The notes: a model not told the origin generated them from the letters alone. 64,000 bases of DNA from Aquabacterium sp. OR-4 (GCF_025290835.2 NZ_JAOCQD020000001.1:1116001-1180000); one strand, 5' to 3'. Numbered from the stretch's first letter, positions 18,793 to 29,002 are shown. Numbers and translations are program-made.

Positions 18793-18810
18793 AACGCCTG
18801 CTCAGGCGTT
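18793..18810. other. 18-bp palindrome upstream of rfbI
   Basis: Arms AACGCCTG and CAGGCGTT are separated by two bases. It lies in the 158-bp gap between the Wzz-like gene and rfbI, about 85 bp upstream of the rfbI start. It could be an operator or a hairpin in the leader. No convincing sigma-70 hexamers were seen beside it. Confidence 0.4.
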
Positions 18811-18865
18811 TACATTGGATTCGACGCGCCTCGCGGCGCACCGCGGTACTAAGCAGCACCTACCT

Positions 18866-20008
18866 TTAAGTCGGAACGGCGCGGCCCGGCGTAGATGTTT
18901 CCACAACGAACTGCCGACGCAGGAACAGCACCCAGGCCAGCAGCAAAATCAACGTTGCGGCACCTGCACTTGCTGCGGTGTATGTGCGTTTGGGCTTGCT
19001 CTTGCGCTCAGGCGGCGTGGCCGGATCGACCACCTGGATCAAGGCACCCTCACGGCTCTCGTCCGTGCGTGCCACCTCGAACTGGCGTGCGTAGAGTTCG
19101 AACAGCGCTTCCTGGTATTTGAACTCGCGGTAGTGGCCGATGTAGTCAGAACCATTGGCCGACTCTGTCGCTTGCGCTGCACGGCTCAACTGCTCACGGA
19201 TGGCCGCCAAGGCGGCCGCCTGCTGCTGAACTTCCGGCGTGTTGTCGGACAACGTGCTACGGAGTGTCTTCAGTCGAACCTCGGCGCTTGTTGCTTCCGC
19301 CTTGAGCTTGGCGTACGACTCTGCCGCGGACTTCGGTTCGGTCTTCAATGCGTCGGGATTGAAACCGGTGGCCTGAAGGGTCTTCTGCGCCTGCGTCAGT
19401 CGTTCGCGGCTCTCACGCAACTTGCCTTCAAAGAAGGCCCGGCGCTGTTGCGCTTCGGTGACGGCAATGGTCGCCGTCATGCGCCGCAGTTCATCCACAT
19501 ACCGGTTGGCGATGTCCGCCGCGCGCTGTGGGCTGCTGTCGTCGACTTCCACCGTGATCAGGCCGTCCTTCTTGCCCGAGGACATGCGCACACCCTGAAG
19601 CAGGGTCTTGCGCGCATCGACCTGGTACTTGGCGTCGTATGCCTTTCTCAGTTCAAACTGATCGATGATGCGGTCGGATACCGTCACGCTTTGCATGAGC
19701 GCGATGTACTGCTCGGCCGATGATTTGATGCCGGCTGCACCCGCGGCGATGCCGCCCAAGGCACCAAGCGACGACAGCGCGGCGGATGCCATGGTTTGCG
19801 ACTGCTGAGGCGGCAGAAACGTCGTTGTTGCGGTGTAGGTCGGGGGTATGAGGAGCGTCGCACCAAGTGTCAGTCCGCCAACCACGATGGGCGCAACCGC
19901 CAACAGGAGCCATTGGGGGCGCAACTGGCGGCCGACGTCCAGCAGCACTTGACCCAGGGTGCGGTCAGGCGATTCCATGTCCTCGGAATCTGAAGTAGGG
20001 TCTGGCAT
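18866..20008 (-). CDS. Wzz-like polysaccharide co-polymerase (chain-length determinant)
   Basis: 380 residues. A first transmembrane helix at about 30-55 (LLAVAPIVVGGLTLGATLLI) and a second near the C-terminus (AASAGAATLILLLAWVLFL) flank a long periplasmic coiled-coil-rich domain, the hallmark of PCP/Wzz proteins. The Pro-rich segment PERKSKPKR precedes the second helix as in the family. There is no C-terminal tyrosine-kinase domain, so it is a PCP-1 or KpsE-like form. It would set polymer length together with the Wzy-like protein and couples to the export protein encoded just upstream. ATG 19978 is an alternative start. Confidence 0.9.
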   Translation of the reverse strand: MPDPTSDSEDMESPDRTLGQVLLDVGRQLRPQWLLLAVAPIVVGGLTLGATLLIPPTYTATTTFLPPQQSQTMASAALSSLGALGGIAAGAAGIKSSAEQYIALMQSVTVSDRIIDQFELRKAYDAKYQVDARKTLLQGVRMSSGKKDGLITVEVDDSSPQRAADIANRYVDELRRMTATIAVTEAQQRRAFFEGKLRESRERLTQAQKTLQATGFNPDALKTEPKSAAESYAKLKAEATSAEVRLKTLRSTLSDNTPEVQQQAAALAAIREQLSRAAQATESANGSDYIGHYREFKYQEALFELYARQFEVARTDESREGALIQVVDPATPPERKSKPKRTYTAASAGAATLILLLAWVLFLRRQFVVETSTPGRAVPT

Positions 20009-20102
20009 GGCAGATCGAGTCACCGTGAAAGCACGCAAGCGGATCGAAAAGGTCTAGACGGCAGCATTCTCAGGGGCGCGTGGCGCGCCAGCCCGCAAAC
20101 CA

Positions 20103-21959
20103 TCATTGGATGGCGCTCTTGATACCCGCCAAGCCGATACCGAACTGGTACAGGATCTGCGTCCAGTCCTTGGCCGATTGGACAAAGGTCGTCTTGTCCA
20201 TCTCTTCCGGTACGAAGATGGTATCCCCGGGTTCGGCAGGGAGACTGCCGATCGATTGGCCGCCAAACCAGGAACTGGCAGCGCTGCTTTGGCGGCTGCT
20301 GACGACTTGGCCGTTGGCACGAACGACGAAGATGCTCTTCTCGTCGGCGCCTTTGGTCGGACCGCCAGCCAAACGCAGATACTCGTCCAGCGTCCGCGCA
20401 TCGCGGTACAGATAGCTGCCCGCATTGAACACGCTGCCGAAGACGCCGATAGTGGTGGGAATCGGCGGGACGGTCAGGCGATCACCATCTTCCAGCGACA
20501 GCATTGGCAGTTGTTTGGCATCTCGCGGCAACTGCAGCACGATGCGCCCCGACGGCTGGAGCGCGCGAAGGCGCTCAAGCAACCTGTTGGAAGAGGTGAA
20601 CTGAGCCTGCGAAAGCGTGGCCTGATCGCCGGCCGACAGGCGCTGCGACGCCGACGAGCGTGCCAAGTCCGTTTCCAGGTCGCGCAGTGCGCGCTCGTAG
20701 TTCTGCTGTTGGGTTGTGCGCGCACTCTCGCGCGTGAACTGGGCGCCATAAAGGAACGCCGACGGTGACAGTCCGCCCGCCATGCTGATGGCGTCCTCGA
20801 TGGTGCTGTTCGGCGGCAGCAAATATTCGCCAGGTCGGGCCACCTCACCTTCGACCCGCACCCGCTTGTTCTGTCGCTGCGTAGAGAGAATGGGCTCGGA
20901 AGCGTTGAATGCTCGCACGATGTCGCCCTGGGCCAGTAGCGATAGCGCATCGGCGGGCAGGCGCAACTCCACCACGCGCTGATCGAGCCGGTCCTTCATT
21001 CGCTCGACGGTCACGCGAGAGGATTCGGCTACCGCCGACAGCCCTCCGGCCATGGCCAATGCGTCTGCCACGGTTTCGCCTTGACGCAGTTCGGCCACGA
21101 CCGGCCTGTTCACGCTGCCAACGACGCCCACTTGAATTCCCACGGGCATGACATGGACGACGTCACTTGGCTGCACCAAGGCGTCCCCGGAGCGATCGCC
21201 TCGAAGCAGCAGCGAATAGAGGTCGAGCTTTGTGACCAGCTGCCCGCCCCGACGAAGTTCTACCGCACGAAAACTTCCTGCTGCCGACGGCCCGCCAGCG
21301 CGCGTGAGCACGTTGACCACGGTCGACAAGGCGCTGACCGTGTAGGTGCCCGGATTGGCCACGAAGCCAGTGACAAGCACCCGGATGCCGCGCAGCTGCC
21401 CGAGCGACACGCTCAACTGGAAGCCCTTGAAGACGCGAGCTACACGCTGCTCAACCGCCGACTGCAGATCAGCGTTGCGCAAGCCGGCAACCTGCACGGC
21501 GCCAACCCGCGGGATCGAGATTTTTCCCTGCCTGTCGACCGTGAGCCGCAGATCGGCATCCACGGTTCCCCACATGGTCACCAATACTTCGTCACCTGTC
21601 GCAATCACATAGTCCGCCGGCACCAGAGCACTAGGGTCAGCAGCCGAGCCCTCAAGCTTGAGTTCGGCGCCAAGGCGGCGAACCTCGGTGTCACCGGAGC
21701 GTGCGCGAACATAACGTTCGAACTCACCGGCGACGTAGGGTTGAGGCTTCTGCGGCGCCAACTCGGTGGCTTGCGGTTGCGCTAACGCTGGGTTGCTGCC
21801 ACGCAGGCGTACTGGCCCGGTGCTCTCGGAGGCTGAACGCGAGTCAACAATGTTGTCCACATCCATCGTTTGCGCCGCCGCCCCGGCGCCAACAAGCGCG
21901 GCCATGCCGACCGCGATCGATGAGCAGACGAACTTGCACAGAACAGCGGAAGGATGCAT
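20103..21959 (-). CDS. Outer-membrane polysaccharide export protein with multiple SLBB domains (Wza-like)
   Basis: 618 residues. A signal peptide (MHPSAVLCKFVCSSIAVGMA, Ala-rich cleavage region to about residue 30) is followed by the Poly_export domain (VIATGDEVLVTMWGTVDADL near 115) and several SLBB repeats, such as VLVTGFVANPGTYTV near 190, VGVVGSVNRPVVAEL near 280 and VRVEGEVARPGEYLLPP near 375. It is longer than E. coli Wza (about 380) because of extra SLBB units. No lipobox cysteine is obvious at the cleavage site. First gene of the leftward polysaccharide operon. Confidence 0.92.
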   Translation of the reverse strand: MHPSAVLCKFVCSSIAVGMAALVGAGAAAQTMDVDNIVDSRSASESTGPVRLRGSNPALAQPQATELAPQKPQPYVAGEFERYVRARSGDTEVRRLGAELKLEGSAADPSALVPADYVIATGDEVLVTMWGTVDADLRLTVDRQGKISIPRVGAVQVAGLRNADLQSAVEQRVARVFKGFQLSVSLGQLRGIRVLVTGFVANPGTYTVSALSTVVNVLTRAGGPSAAGSFRAVELRRGGQLVTKLDLYSLLLRGDRSGDALVQPSDVVHVMPVGIQVGVVGSVNRPVVAELRQGETVADALAMAGGLSAVAESSRVTVERMKDRLDQRVVELRLPADALSLLAQGDIVRAFNASEPILSTQRQNKRVRVEGEVARPGEYLLPPNSTIEDAISMAGGLSPSAFLYGAQFTRESARTTQQQNYERALRDLETDLARSSASQRLSAGDQATLSQAQFTSSNRLLERLRALQPSGRIVLQLPRDAKQLPMLSLEDGDRLTVPPIPTTIGVFGSVFNAGSYLYRDARTLDEYLRLAGGPTKGADEKSIFVVRANGQVVSSRQSSAASSWFGGQSIGSLPAEPGDTIFVPEEMDKTTFVQSAKDWTQILYQFGIGLAGIKSAIQ

Positions 21960-22010
21960 GGGCGATGTTGGTGCTGAGAGGCGGTGTTTGAGTTGCCTCT
22001 CCTGGGTTGA

Positions 22011-22032
22011 TTGCCAGCCACTTGGCTGGCAA
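22011..22032. promoter_or_regulatory. 22-bp perfect palindrome in the export-operon leader
   Basis: Arms TTGCCAGCC and GGCTGGCAA with a 4-nt spacer lie about 52 bp upstream of the export-protein start. A leftward TAGAAT (complement of 22046-22051) just upstream is a candidate -10, so the palindrome would overlap the first transcribed bases. It fits either a repressor operator or a 5' leader hairpin. No T-run follows on either strand, which argues against an intrinsic terminator. Confidence 0.55.
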
Positions 22033-22117
22033 AAGGGAAACGCGAATTCTACCCGGCAGGCAGGTTGCACCGAGGCGGCACCCCGAGTGGTGCGCGTAGC
22101 AAGAAACTATACTGACG

Positions 22118-23206
22118 ATGGTGAACGCTCTACTGCTCGCTCTCGCCTGTTCGCTCCTCGCCACCATGGTTGTAGTAAGGGTAGGTCGTCGGCAGGGCAA
22201 TCGGCTGCTGGATCACGACATGACAGGGCCGCAAAAGTTCCATGCGGCGCCTGTGCCTAGAGTGGGCGGCATAGGCATCTTCCTCGGCGTTCTGTTGGTG
22301 TCGGTGGGGCTGTGGCTTACAACCGATCAGCCGCTGGCATTGGCGCTCACTCTGTGTGCTTTGCCGGCCTTCGGCTCGGGTCTGACTGAAGATCTCACCA
22401 AGACGCAAAGTCCCCGCCGCAGGCTGTTCTTCACTGCCATGTCTGCGGTCCTGGCTGCCGGCTTTGTGGATGCACTTATCTTGCGCACTGGCTTGCCAGG
22501 GCTCGACTGGGTGGTTTCGTCCGTCGTTGGCGCATCGCTCGTGACGGTGTTCGTGGTTGCTGGTGTGTCCAACTCGATCAACATCATTGACGGCATGAAC
22601 GGTCTGGCGTCAATGTGTGTGGTGCTGATTCTCGTCAGCATCGCTTACGTCGCGTTCCAAGTGGGCGACTACACGATCATGACGCTCGCGCTGGCTGGCA
22701 TCGGCGCGGTGCTGGGTTTCTTCGTTTGGAACTTCCCGCTCGGCCTTATCTTCCTTGGCGATGGTGGCGCCTATTTCCTGGGCTTCTTTGTCGCCGAACT
22801 CGCGATCCTGTTGCTGCATCGCAACCCTGACGTTTCGCCGATGTTTCCGCTGCTGGTGTGCATCTACCCGGTGTTCGAAACGGTGTTCTCGATCTATCGC
22901 CGAAAAGTGTTGCGGGGTCAACCGGTCGGCATGCCAGACGGCATCCATCTGCATTCGCTGGTCTATCGGCGGCTGATGCGATGGGCCGTTGGCCGCGAAC
23001 TCAAGCGATCTAAGGTACGGCGCAACTCCATGACCTCCCCGTATCTGTGGTTCCTTTGCATGTTCGCGGTGGTGCCCGCCATGCTGTGGTGGGATCGCAC
23101 GGCCGTCCTAGCCTCGTTCATTGGCTTGTTTGTCGCGTTGTACTCGTACTTGTATTGGCGCATTGTCCGTTTCCGGTCTCCGCGCTGGCTGATCACGCGG
23201 CACTGA
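22118..23206 (+). CDS. MraY/WecA-family undecaprenyl-phosphate sugar-1-phosphate transferase
   Basis: 362 residues with about eleven transmembrane helices. Family motifs include GPQKFHAAPVPRVGG (residues about 37-51), the membrane-proximal SNSINIIDGMNGLASM near 150 with the metal-binding Asp residues, FLGDGGAYFLGF near 215, and a late cytoplasmic HLHSLVYRRL histidine segment. It would attach the first sugar phosphate to undecaprenyl phosphate and so initiate the repeat unit. It is divergent from the polysaccharide operon. There is no clear Shine-Dalgarno; a TATACT at 22108-22113 ends only 4 bp before the ATG, so if it is the -10 the mRNA would be nearly leaderless. Confidence 0.9.
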   Translation: MVNALLLALACSLLATMVVVRVGRRQGNRLLDHDMTGPQKFHAAPVPRVGGIGIFLGVLLVSVGLWLTTDQPLALALTLCALPAFGSGLTEDLTKTQSPRRRLFFTAMSAVLAAGFVDALILRTGLPGLDWVVSSVVGASLVTVFVVAGVSNSINIIDGMNGLASMCVVLILVSIAYVAFQVGDYTIMTLALAGIGAVLGFFVWNFPLGLIFLGDGGAYFLGFFVAELAILLLHRNPDVSPMFPLLVCIYPVFETVFSIYRRKVLRGQPVGMPDGIHLHSLVYRRLMRWAVGRELKRSKVRRNSMTSPYLWFLCMFAVVPAMLWWDRTAVLASFIGLFVALYSYLYWRIVRFRSPRWLITRH

Positions 23207-23263
23207 CGCGCCGCTCCCCAGGCTGCGAATGGCGCTGGTAGGCGCTGGCTCGCCCTGCTGTGG

Positions 23264-23824
23264 TCAGAAGAGCTCAGAGTTCGCCAACTCCGGCGCCGCC
23301 GCATCCTTGTCCGCCAACAGCGGCTGCAAGCCCGCCGGCCACTCGATCCCGATCGCCGGATCGTCAAAGCGGATCGCCCGCTCGCAATCCTTGGCGTAGA
23401 AATCGGTCGTCTTGTACAGAAAGCGCGTGTCATCCACCAGCGACACGAAGCCGTGCGCGAAGCCTTCGGGGATCCACAGCTGGCGCTTGTTGTCGGCGGT
23501 GAGTTCCACGCCCACCCATTGGCCGAAGGTGGGTGAGCCCTTGCGGATGTCCACCGCCACGTCGAAGGCCGCACCGGCCACCACGCGCACCAGCTTGCCT
23601 TGCGGGTGCGGCGGCAGTTGGTAGTGCAGGCCGCGCAGCACGCCGGCCTTGGAGTGGCTTTCGTTGTCCTGCACGAACGGGCGGGGCTTGGGCAGGCCCA
23701 GGGCGGCCAGGCCGTCGTGGAATTTGCGCTCGCTGTAGCTCTCGAAGAACCAGCCGCGGTCGTCACCGAAGACGGCGGGTTCGACGATCACCACGTCGGG
23801 AATGCGGGTCGGGATCAGTTTCAT
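23264..23824 (-). CDS. rfbC: dTDP-4-dehydrorhamnose 3,5-epimerase
   Basis: 186 residues, full length. The cupin active-site segment VLRGLHYQLPPHPQGK at about 58-73 has the catalytic His, and FLYKTTDFYAKDCERAIRFDDP near 135 carries the Tyr and the typical C-terminal substrate loop. It makes dTDP-4-keto-L-rhamnose for rhamnose synthesis. It lies 52 bp after rfbD on the same strand; rfbA and rfbB, which usually precede these two, are absent here. Confidence 0.96.
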   Translation of the reverse strand: MKLIPTRIPDVVIVEPAVFGDDRGWFFESYSERKFHDGLAALGLPKPRPFVQDNESHSKAGVLRGLHYQLPPHPQGKLVRVVAGAAFDVAVDIRKGSPTFGQWVGVELTADNKRQLWIPEGFAHGFVSLVDDTRFLYKTTDFYAKDCERAIRFDDPAIGIEWPAGLQPLLADKDAAAPELANSELF

Positions 23825-23876
23825 CGGATGGCTCGGATGCAGGGGGTGGATTCGGATCTGCCTGGCGGCTCGGCGA

Positions 23877-24767
23877 TCAGGGCAGTTGCAGCGCTTCGCG
23901 CAGCATGCGCTCGACGCCGGCGCGCCAGTCGGGTGGCGTGAGGCCGAAGGCTTCGCGCAGTTTTCGGGTGCTCAGACGCGAGTTCAGCGGCCGCGTGGCG
24001 GGCGTCGGGTAGGCGCTGGTCGGGATGGCGTTCACGGCCTCGGGCGTGCACTTGAGGGTCACGCCGCGCTCGCGCGCCCAGGCGATCACATGGCGGGCAT
24101 AGCCGCACCAGCTGACCTCGCCCGCGGCCACGGCGTGATAGGTGCCGGCCAGCTCGGGGCTGGCGATCGCGCCGCGCAGCATGTGCGCGGCCAGGTCGGC
24201 CAGCAGATCGGCGCCGGTGGGGGCGCCGATCTGGTCATCGATGACGTTCAGGCTGTCGCGTTCGCCGGCCAGTCGCAGCATGGTGCGGGCGAAATTGCCG
24301 CCGCGCGCCGCGTGTACCCAGCTCGTGCGCAGGATCAGGTGGCGGCAGCCGCTGGCGCGGATGGCTTGCTCGCCGGCCAGCTTGGTGTGGCCGTACACGC
24401 TGAGCGGTGCCGTGGCCGCGGTTTCGTCGCGGGCCTGGCTGCCGCTGCCGTCAAACACGTAGTCGGTGCTGTAGTGCAGCAGCCAGCCGCCCAGTTCGGC
24501 CATCACGGCGGCCGCCGCACCGGGTGCTTCGGCGTTGATGGTCTGGGCCAGCGCGGCTTCGCTCTCGGCCTTGTCGACGGCCGTGTAGGCCGCCGCATTG
24601 ACCACGACGTCAGGCCGCAGGGCGCGCAAGCGGTTGGCCAGGGCGCCGGGCTGGGCCAGGTCGCCGCCCTCGGCGCGCGGCAGGGCGATCACATCGCCCA
24701 ACGGCGCCAGTGCGCGGCGCAGCTCCCAGCCCACCTGGCCATCGGGTCCGAGCAAGACGAATTTCAT
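23877..24767 (-). CDS. rfbD: dTDP-4-dehydrorhamnose reductase
   Basis: 296 residues. The N-terminal nucleotide-binding segment LLGPDGQVGWELRRAL, LHYSTDYVFDGSG near 97 and VYGHTKLAGEQAI (YxxxK) near 129 are all intact, as is the RPLNSRLST C-terminal family segment. It reduces dTDP-4-keto-L-rhamnose to dTDP-L-rhamnose using NAD(P)H. The gene is divergent from the RhlE helicase gene with 149 bp between the two starts, so its promoter must lie in that gap. Confidence 0.96.
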   Translation of the reverse strand: MKFVLLGPDGQVGWELRRALAPLGDVIALPRAEGGDLAQPGALANRLRALRPDVVVNAAAYTAVDKAESEAALAQTINAEAPGAAAAVMAELGGWLLHYSTDYVFDGSGSQARDETAATAPLSVYGHTKLAGEQAIRASGCRHLILRTSWVHAARGGNFARTMLRLAGERDSLNVIDDQIGAPTGADLLADLAAHMLRGAIASPELAGTYHAVAAGEVSWCGYARHVIAWARERGVTLKCTPEAVNAIPTSAYPTPATRPLNSRLSTRKLREAFGLTPPDWRAGVERMLREALQLP

Positions 24768-24916
24768 GGGCAGGCGGGTCGGCTAAGGGTTTGTCGGGAG
24801 TGTGCGCCATGGGCAGGCGCCGGCGCGCATTCTATGAACCGTTGCGTGACGGCCCGGCGCGGCCCGCCCGATGCCCCAAACCACGAAGTTCGTGCGTCAG
24901 GGATAATCAGCGCTTG

Positions 24917-26458
<1,542 letters not shown>

Positions 26459-26540
26459 AGGCCGCAGGGGCGCGCCGGCAGGGCGGGTCAGTCGGCAGCC
26501 TGGGGCTGGCAGGCCTGTGCGCCGGCTTGGGCCACTGGGC

Positions 26541-27338
26541 TCAAGCGCCCAGCCAGGCAAACACCGCCGGCAGGCGGTCGCCCAGCGCATCGCCCGGGCC
26601 GGTCTTGCGCCACTGCGCCACGCTCATCGTGCGGCAGCGCGCGGCGGGCAGGGTCAGGCCGCTGGCCACGGCCAGACGCGTGGTGGGCTGCAGGTGCTCG
26701 ATCAAGGCGGCCAGCAGCGCATCGTTGCGGTAGGGCGTCTCGATGGCCAGCTGCGTCTGCTGCTGCCGGCGTGACAGGGTTTCGAGTTCGCGGATGCGCG
26801 CCGCGCGCGCCGGGCTGTCCACCGGCAGATAGCCCACAAAGGCAAATTGCTGCCCGTTGAGCCCGCTGGCCGCCAGGGCCAGCAGCAGCGCACTGGGGCC
26901 CACCAGGGGTTCGACCACGATGCCTTGCTCGTGCGCGGCCAGCACCAGGGCGGCACCGGGGTCGGCCACGGCCGGCATGCCGGCTTCCGAGATCAGGCCG
27001 ATGTCATGCCCGTTGCGGGCCGGGGCCAGCAGCGGCGCCATGTCGGGCGCGGCAGCCGGCCGGCCGGCGCCCTTGGGCGGGCGCGGCAGCTCGGTGATGT
27101 CGATCTGCTGCAGCGGCCGCGCCAGCGGCACGATGGCGTCCACGCGCTTGAGGAAGGCGCGCGCCGTCTTGGCGTTTTCGGCCACCCAGTGCGGCAGGCT
27201 GGCGGCGCGCTCGATCACCGCCGATGGCAGCAGGGCGTGCAGGCCGACCTCGCTGCCGGTGCCCAGGTCCAGCGCATTGGGCATCAGCACCAGGCGGCCC
27301 CTCGGCGTGCCAGGCGGGGGCGGGTTCAGCGTGCCCAT
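26541..27338 (-). CDS. SAM-dependent methyltransferase of the tetrapyrrole-methylase fold (RsmI-related)
   Basis: 265 residues. The central region ARNGHDIGLISEAGMPAVAD corresponds to the GxxVxLxSDAGxPxxSDPG segment of RsmI (16S rRNA ribose methylase), and VEPLVGPSALLLALAASGL to its SAM-binding helix. The N-terminus (LVLMPNALDLGTGS) departs from the canonical ATPIGNLxDIT of RsmI, so this is the betaproteobacterial paralogue, not RsmI itself, and its substrate is unknown. The start (27338) overlaps the end of maf by 13 bp, indicating co-expression. Confidence 0.85.
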   Translation of the reverse strand: MGTLNPPPPGTPRGRLVLMPNALDLGTGSEVGLHALLPSAVIERAASLPHWVAENAKTARAFLKRVDAIVPLARPLQQIDITELPRPPKGAGRPAAAPDMAPLLAPARNGHDIGLISEAGMPAVADPGAALVLAAHEQGIVVEPLVGPSALLLALAASGLNGQQFAFVGYLPVDSPARAARIRELETLSRRQQQTQLAIETPYRNDALLAALIEHLQPTTRLAVASGLTLPAARCRTMSVAQWRKTGPGDALGDRLPAVFAWLGA

Positions 27339-27964
27339 GCCAGGGGCTCCAGGCCGGCGGCGCGCAGCAGCGCGCAGGTGTGGATCAGAGGCAGGCCGAT
27401 CAAGGCCGTGGGGTCGTCGGACTCGATGGCGCCCAGCAGCGCAATGCCCAGCGTCTCGCACTTGGCGCTGCCGGCGCAGTCATACGGCTGCTCCAGCCGC
27501 AGGTAGTGATCCAGCAGCGCATCGCTGTGCTGGCCAAACCGCACCTGCACGGTGGCCATGGCCTGGCCGGTGTGGCCGGTGGCCGGGCGCACCACCGCCA
27601 CGGCGGTGTGGAACAGCACGGCGCGGCCGCGCATCGCGTGCAGTTGCGCCAGGGCACGCGCATGCGTGCCGGGCTTGCCCAGCGGCTCGCCGTCCAGGTC
27701 GGCCACCTGGTCCGAGCCGATCACGATGGCATCGGGGTGCCGCGCGGCCACCGCGCGTGCCTTGGCCAGCGCCAGCCGGGTGGCCATGTCGGCCGGGCTC
27801 TCGGCGGGCAGGCGGCCCTCGTCCACTGCCGGATCGGCGCATTCGAAGGGCAGGCGCAGGCGGCCCAGCAGCTCGCGCCGGTAGCGTGAGGTGGAGCCGA
27901 GCACCAGGCGCGGCGCGGCGCTGGCTGCCGGTGCCGCGGTGGGCGCATTGGAGGGCATGGACAT
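27326..27964 (-). CDS. maf: Maf-family nucleotide pyrophosphatase
   Basis: 212 residues from ATG 27964 (ATG 27958 is also possible). After an Ala-rich leader comes LVLGSTSRYRRELLGRL, the Maf signature binding the nucleotide phosphates, then VDEGRLPAESP and the catalytic acid segment AIVIGSDQVADLDG near 85. YDCAGSAKCETLGIALL near 165 is the second signature. It hydrolyses non-canonical nucleoside triphosphates; this YceF-like subgroup prefers 7-methyl-GTP. Its 5' end faces yceD, 37 bp away and divergent. Confidence 0.93.
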   Translation of the reverse strand: MSMPSNAPTAAPAASAAPRLVLGSTSRYRRELLGRLRLPFECADPAVDEGRLPAESPADMATRLALAKARAVAARHPDAIVIGSDQVADLDGEPLGKPGTHARALAQLHAMRGRAVLFHTAVAVVRPATGHTGQAMATVQVRFGQHSDALLDHYLRLEQPYDCAGSAKCETLGIALLGAIESDDPTALIGLPLIHTCALLRAAGLEPLAWAR

Positions 27965-28001
27965 GCCGGCAATTCTCACATCGCGCCGTACACTGGCCGC
28001 G

Positions 28002-28559
28002 ATGAAACGCCAGCACGATCCCCTGCGCCTGGATGTGGCCGCCTTTGCAGCCGATGGTGGTGCGCTGGCCGGGCAGTGGCCCGGCGATTCGCTCGTGCGT
28101 CTGGCTGAAAGCCAGTCGCCGCCCCAGGATGTGCCCTTGGGGGAGGTGCGCTGGCAAGTGCAGGGCGAGCGCCGTGCCGTGGCCGGTGGTGAGGCCGAGC
28201 TCTGGCTGGCCTTGTCGGCCGACACCCGGGTGTGGCTGAGCTGCCAGCGCTGCCTGCAGCCCTTCGAGGTGCCGCTGGCGCTGGCGCGCCGCATCCGCTT
28301 CGTGCGGGGCGAGGCGCAGGCCGAGGCACTGGACGCCGAGATCGACGACGACGTGCTGGCGCTCAGCCGCTCGATCGATCTGCGCGAGCTGGTTGAAGAC
28401 GAATTGCTGCTGGCCCTGCCGCTGGTGCCGCGCCACAGCCAGTGCCCGATGCCCTTGCCGATGGCGGCTGACGCTGCGTCGGCCGACGATGCCCCGGCCG
28501 AGCGCGCCAATCCGTTTGCGGTGCTGCAGTCGCTCAAGACCGACCGCGGCGCCAGCTGA
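28002..28559 (+). CDS. yceD: YceD/DUF177 family protein
   Basis: 185 residues. The DUF177 core includes WLSCQRCLQPFEVPL near residue 80, with the two conserved cysteines, and SIDLRELVEDELLLALPLVP near 127 followed by the short Cys/His element PRHSQCPMP. Co-occurrence with rpmF immediately downstream is nearly universal. The family is linked to 23S rRNA/50S accumulation and, in plants, to plastid 23S processing. It lies 260 bp upstream of rpmF. Confidence 0.93.
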   Translation: MKRQHDPLRLDVAAFAADGGALAGQWPGDSLVRLAESQSPPQDVPLGEVRWQVQGERRAVAGGEAELWLALSADTRVWLSCQRCLQPFEVPLALARRIRFVRGEAQAEALDAEIDDDVLALSRSIDLRELVEDELLLALPLVPRHSQCPMPLPMAADAASADDAPAERANPFAVLQSLKTDRGAS

Positions 28560-28563
28560 TGGC

Positions 28564-28589
28564 TTGATTTCTTCAGGCCGTGGTATAGT
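28564..28589 (+). promoter_or_regulatory. Possible sigma-70 promoter for rpmF
   Basis: TATAGT at 28584-28589 resembles a -10 hexamer. TTGATT at 28564-28569 resembles a -35 but is only 14 bp away, shorter than usual, so the -35 assignment is doubtful. If real, the rpmF mRNA would have a leader of about 220 nt. Confidence 0.35.
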
Positions 28590-28764
28590 CGCGGGCTTTC
28601 CCTTGCGGAACTGGGCCATTTGGCCTGGGGTGTCCGCGAGTGGTTGATCGCCAAGCCCGCCAATCGCTTCACGCGCCGCCAAGCCGTCAGGGTTTCAAGC
28701 GCCGAAAAGCACCAACCGCCCAACGTGCGTCTGCATTCCACGGATTGCGCGCTGCATTCATCGC

Positions 28765-28802
28765 ATGAGGGTTGCGTCGTTTTGGCGCCAACCGTCCCTC
28801 AT
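28765..28802 (+). other. Leader hairpin just upstream of the rpmF ribosome-binding site
   Basis: ATGAGGG (28765-28771) pairs perfectly with CCCTCAT (28796-28802), with a further TTG/CAA pairing inside after a bulge. It ends 6 nt before the AGGAG Shine-Dalgarno at 28809-28813. No T-run follows, so it is not a terminator; it could tune translation or mRNA stability of the ribosomal protein gene. Confidence 0.4.
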
Positions 28803-28819
28803 CCGATCAGGAGAACCTC

Positions 28820-29002
28820 ATGGCCGTTCAACAGAACAAGAAGTCGCCTTCCAAGCGCGGCATGCACCGCTCGCACAACGCGCTGGTGACCCCGGGTACC
28901 GGCATCGAGCCGACCACCGGCGAGGTGCATCTGCGCCACCACATCAGCCCGACCGGTTTCTACCGCGGCCGCAAGGTGCTCAAGACCAAGACCGAGGCCT
29001 GA
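28820..29002 (+). CDS. rpmF: 50S ribosomal protein L32
   Basis: 60 residues. [20 protein letters not shown] at the start and the GFYRGRKVL segment at the end are typical of bacterial L32. The betaproteobacterial form lacks the zinc-binding cysteines, and none are present here. A strong AGGAG Shine-Dalgarno lies 6 nt before the ATG. yceD - rpmF - plsX is the expected order. Confidence 0.98.
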   Translation: MAVQQNKKSPSKRGMHRSHNALVTPGTGIEPTTGEVHLRHHISPTGFYRGRKVLKTKTEA

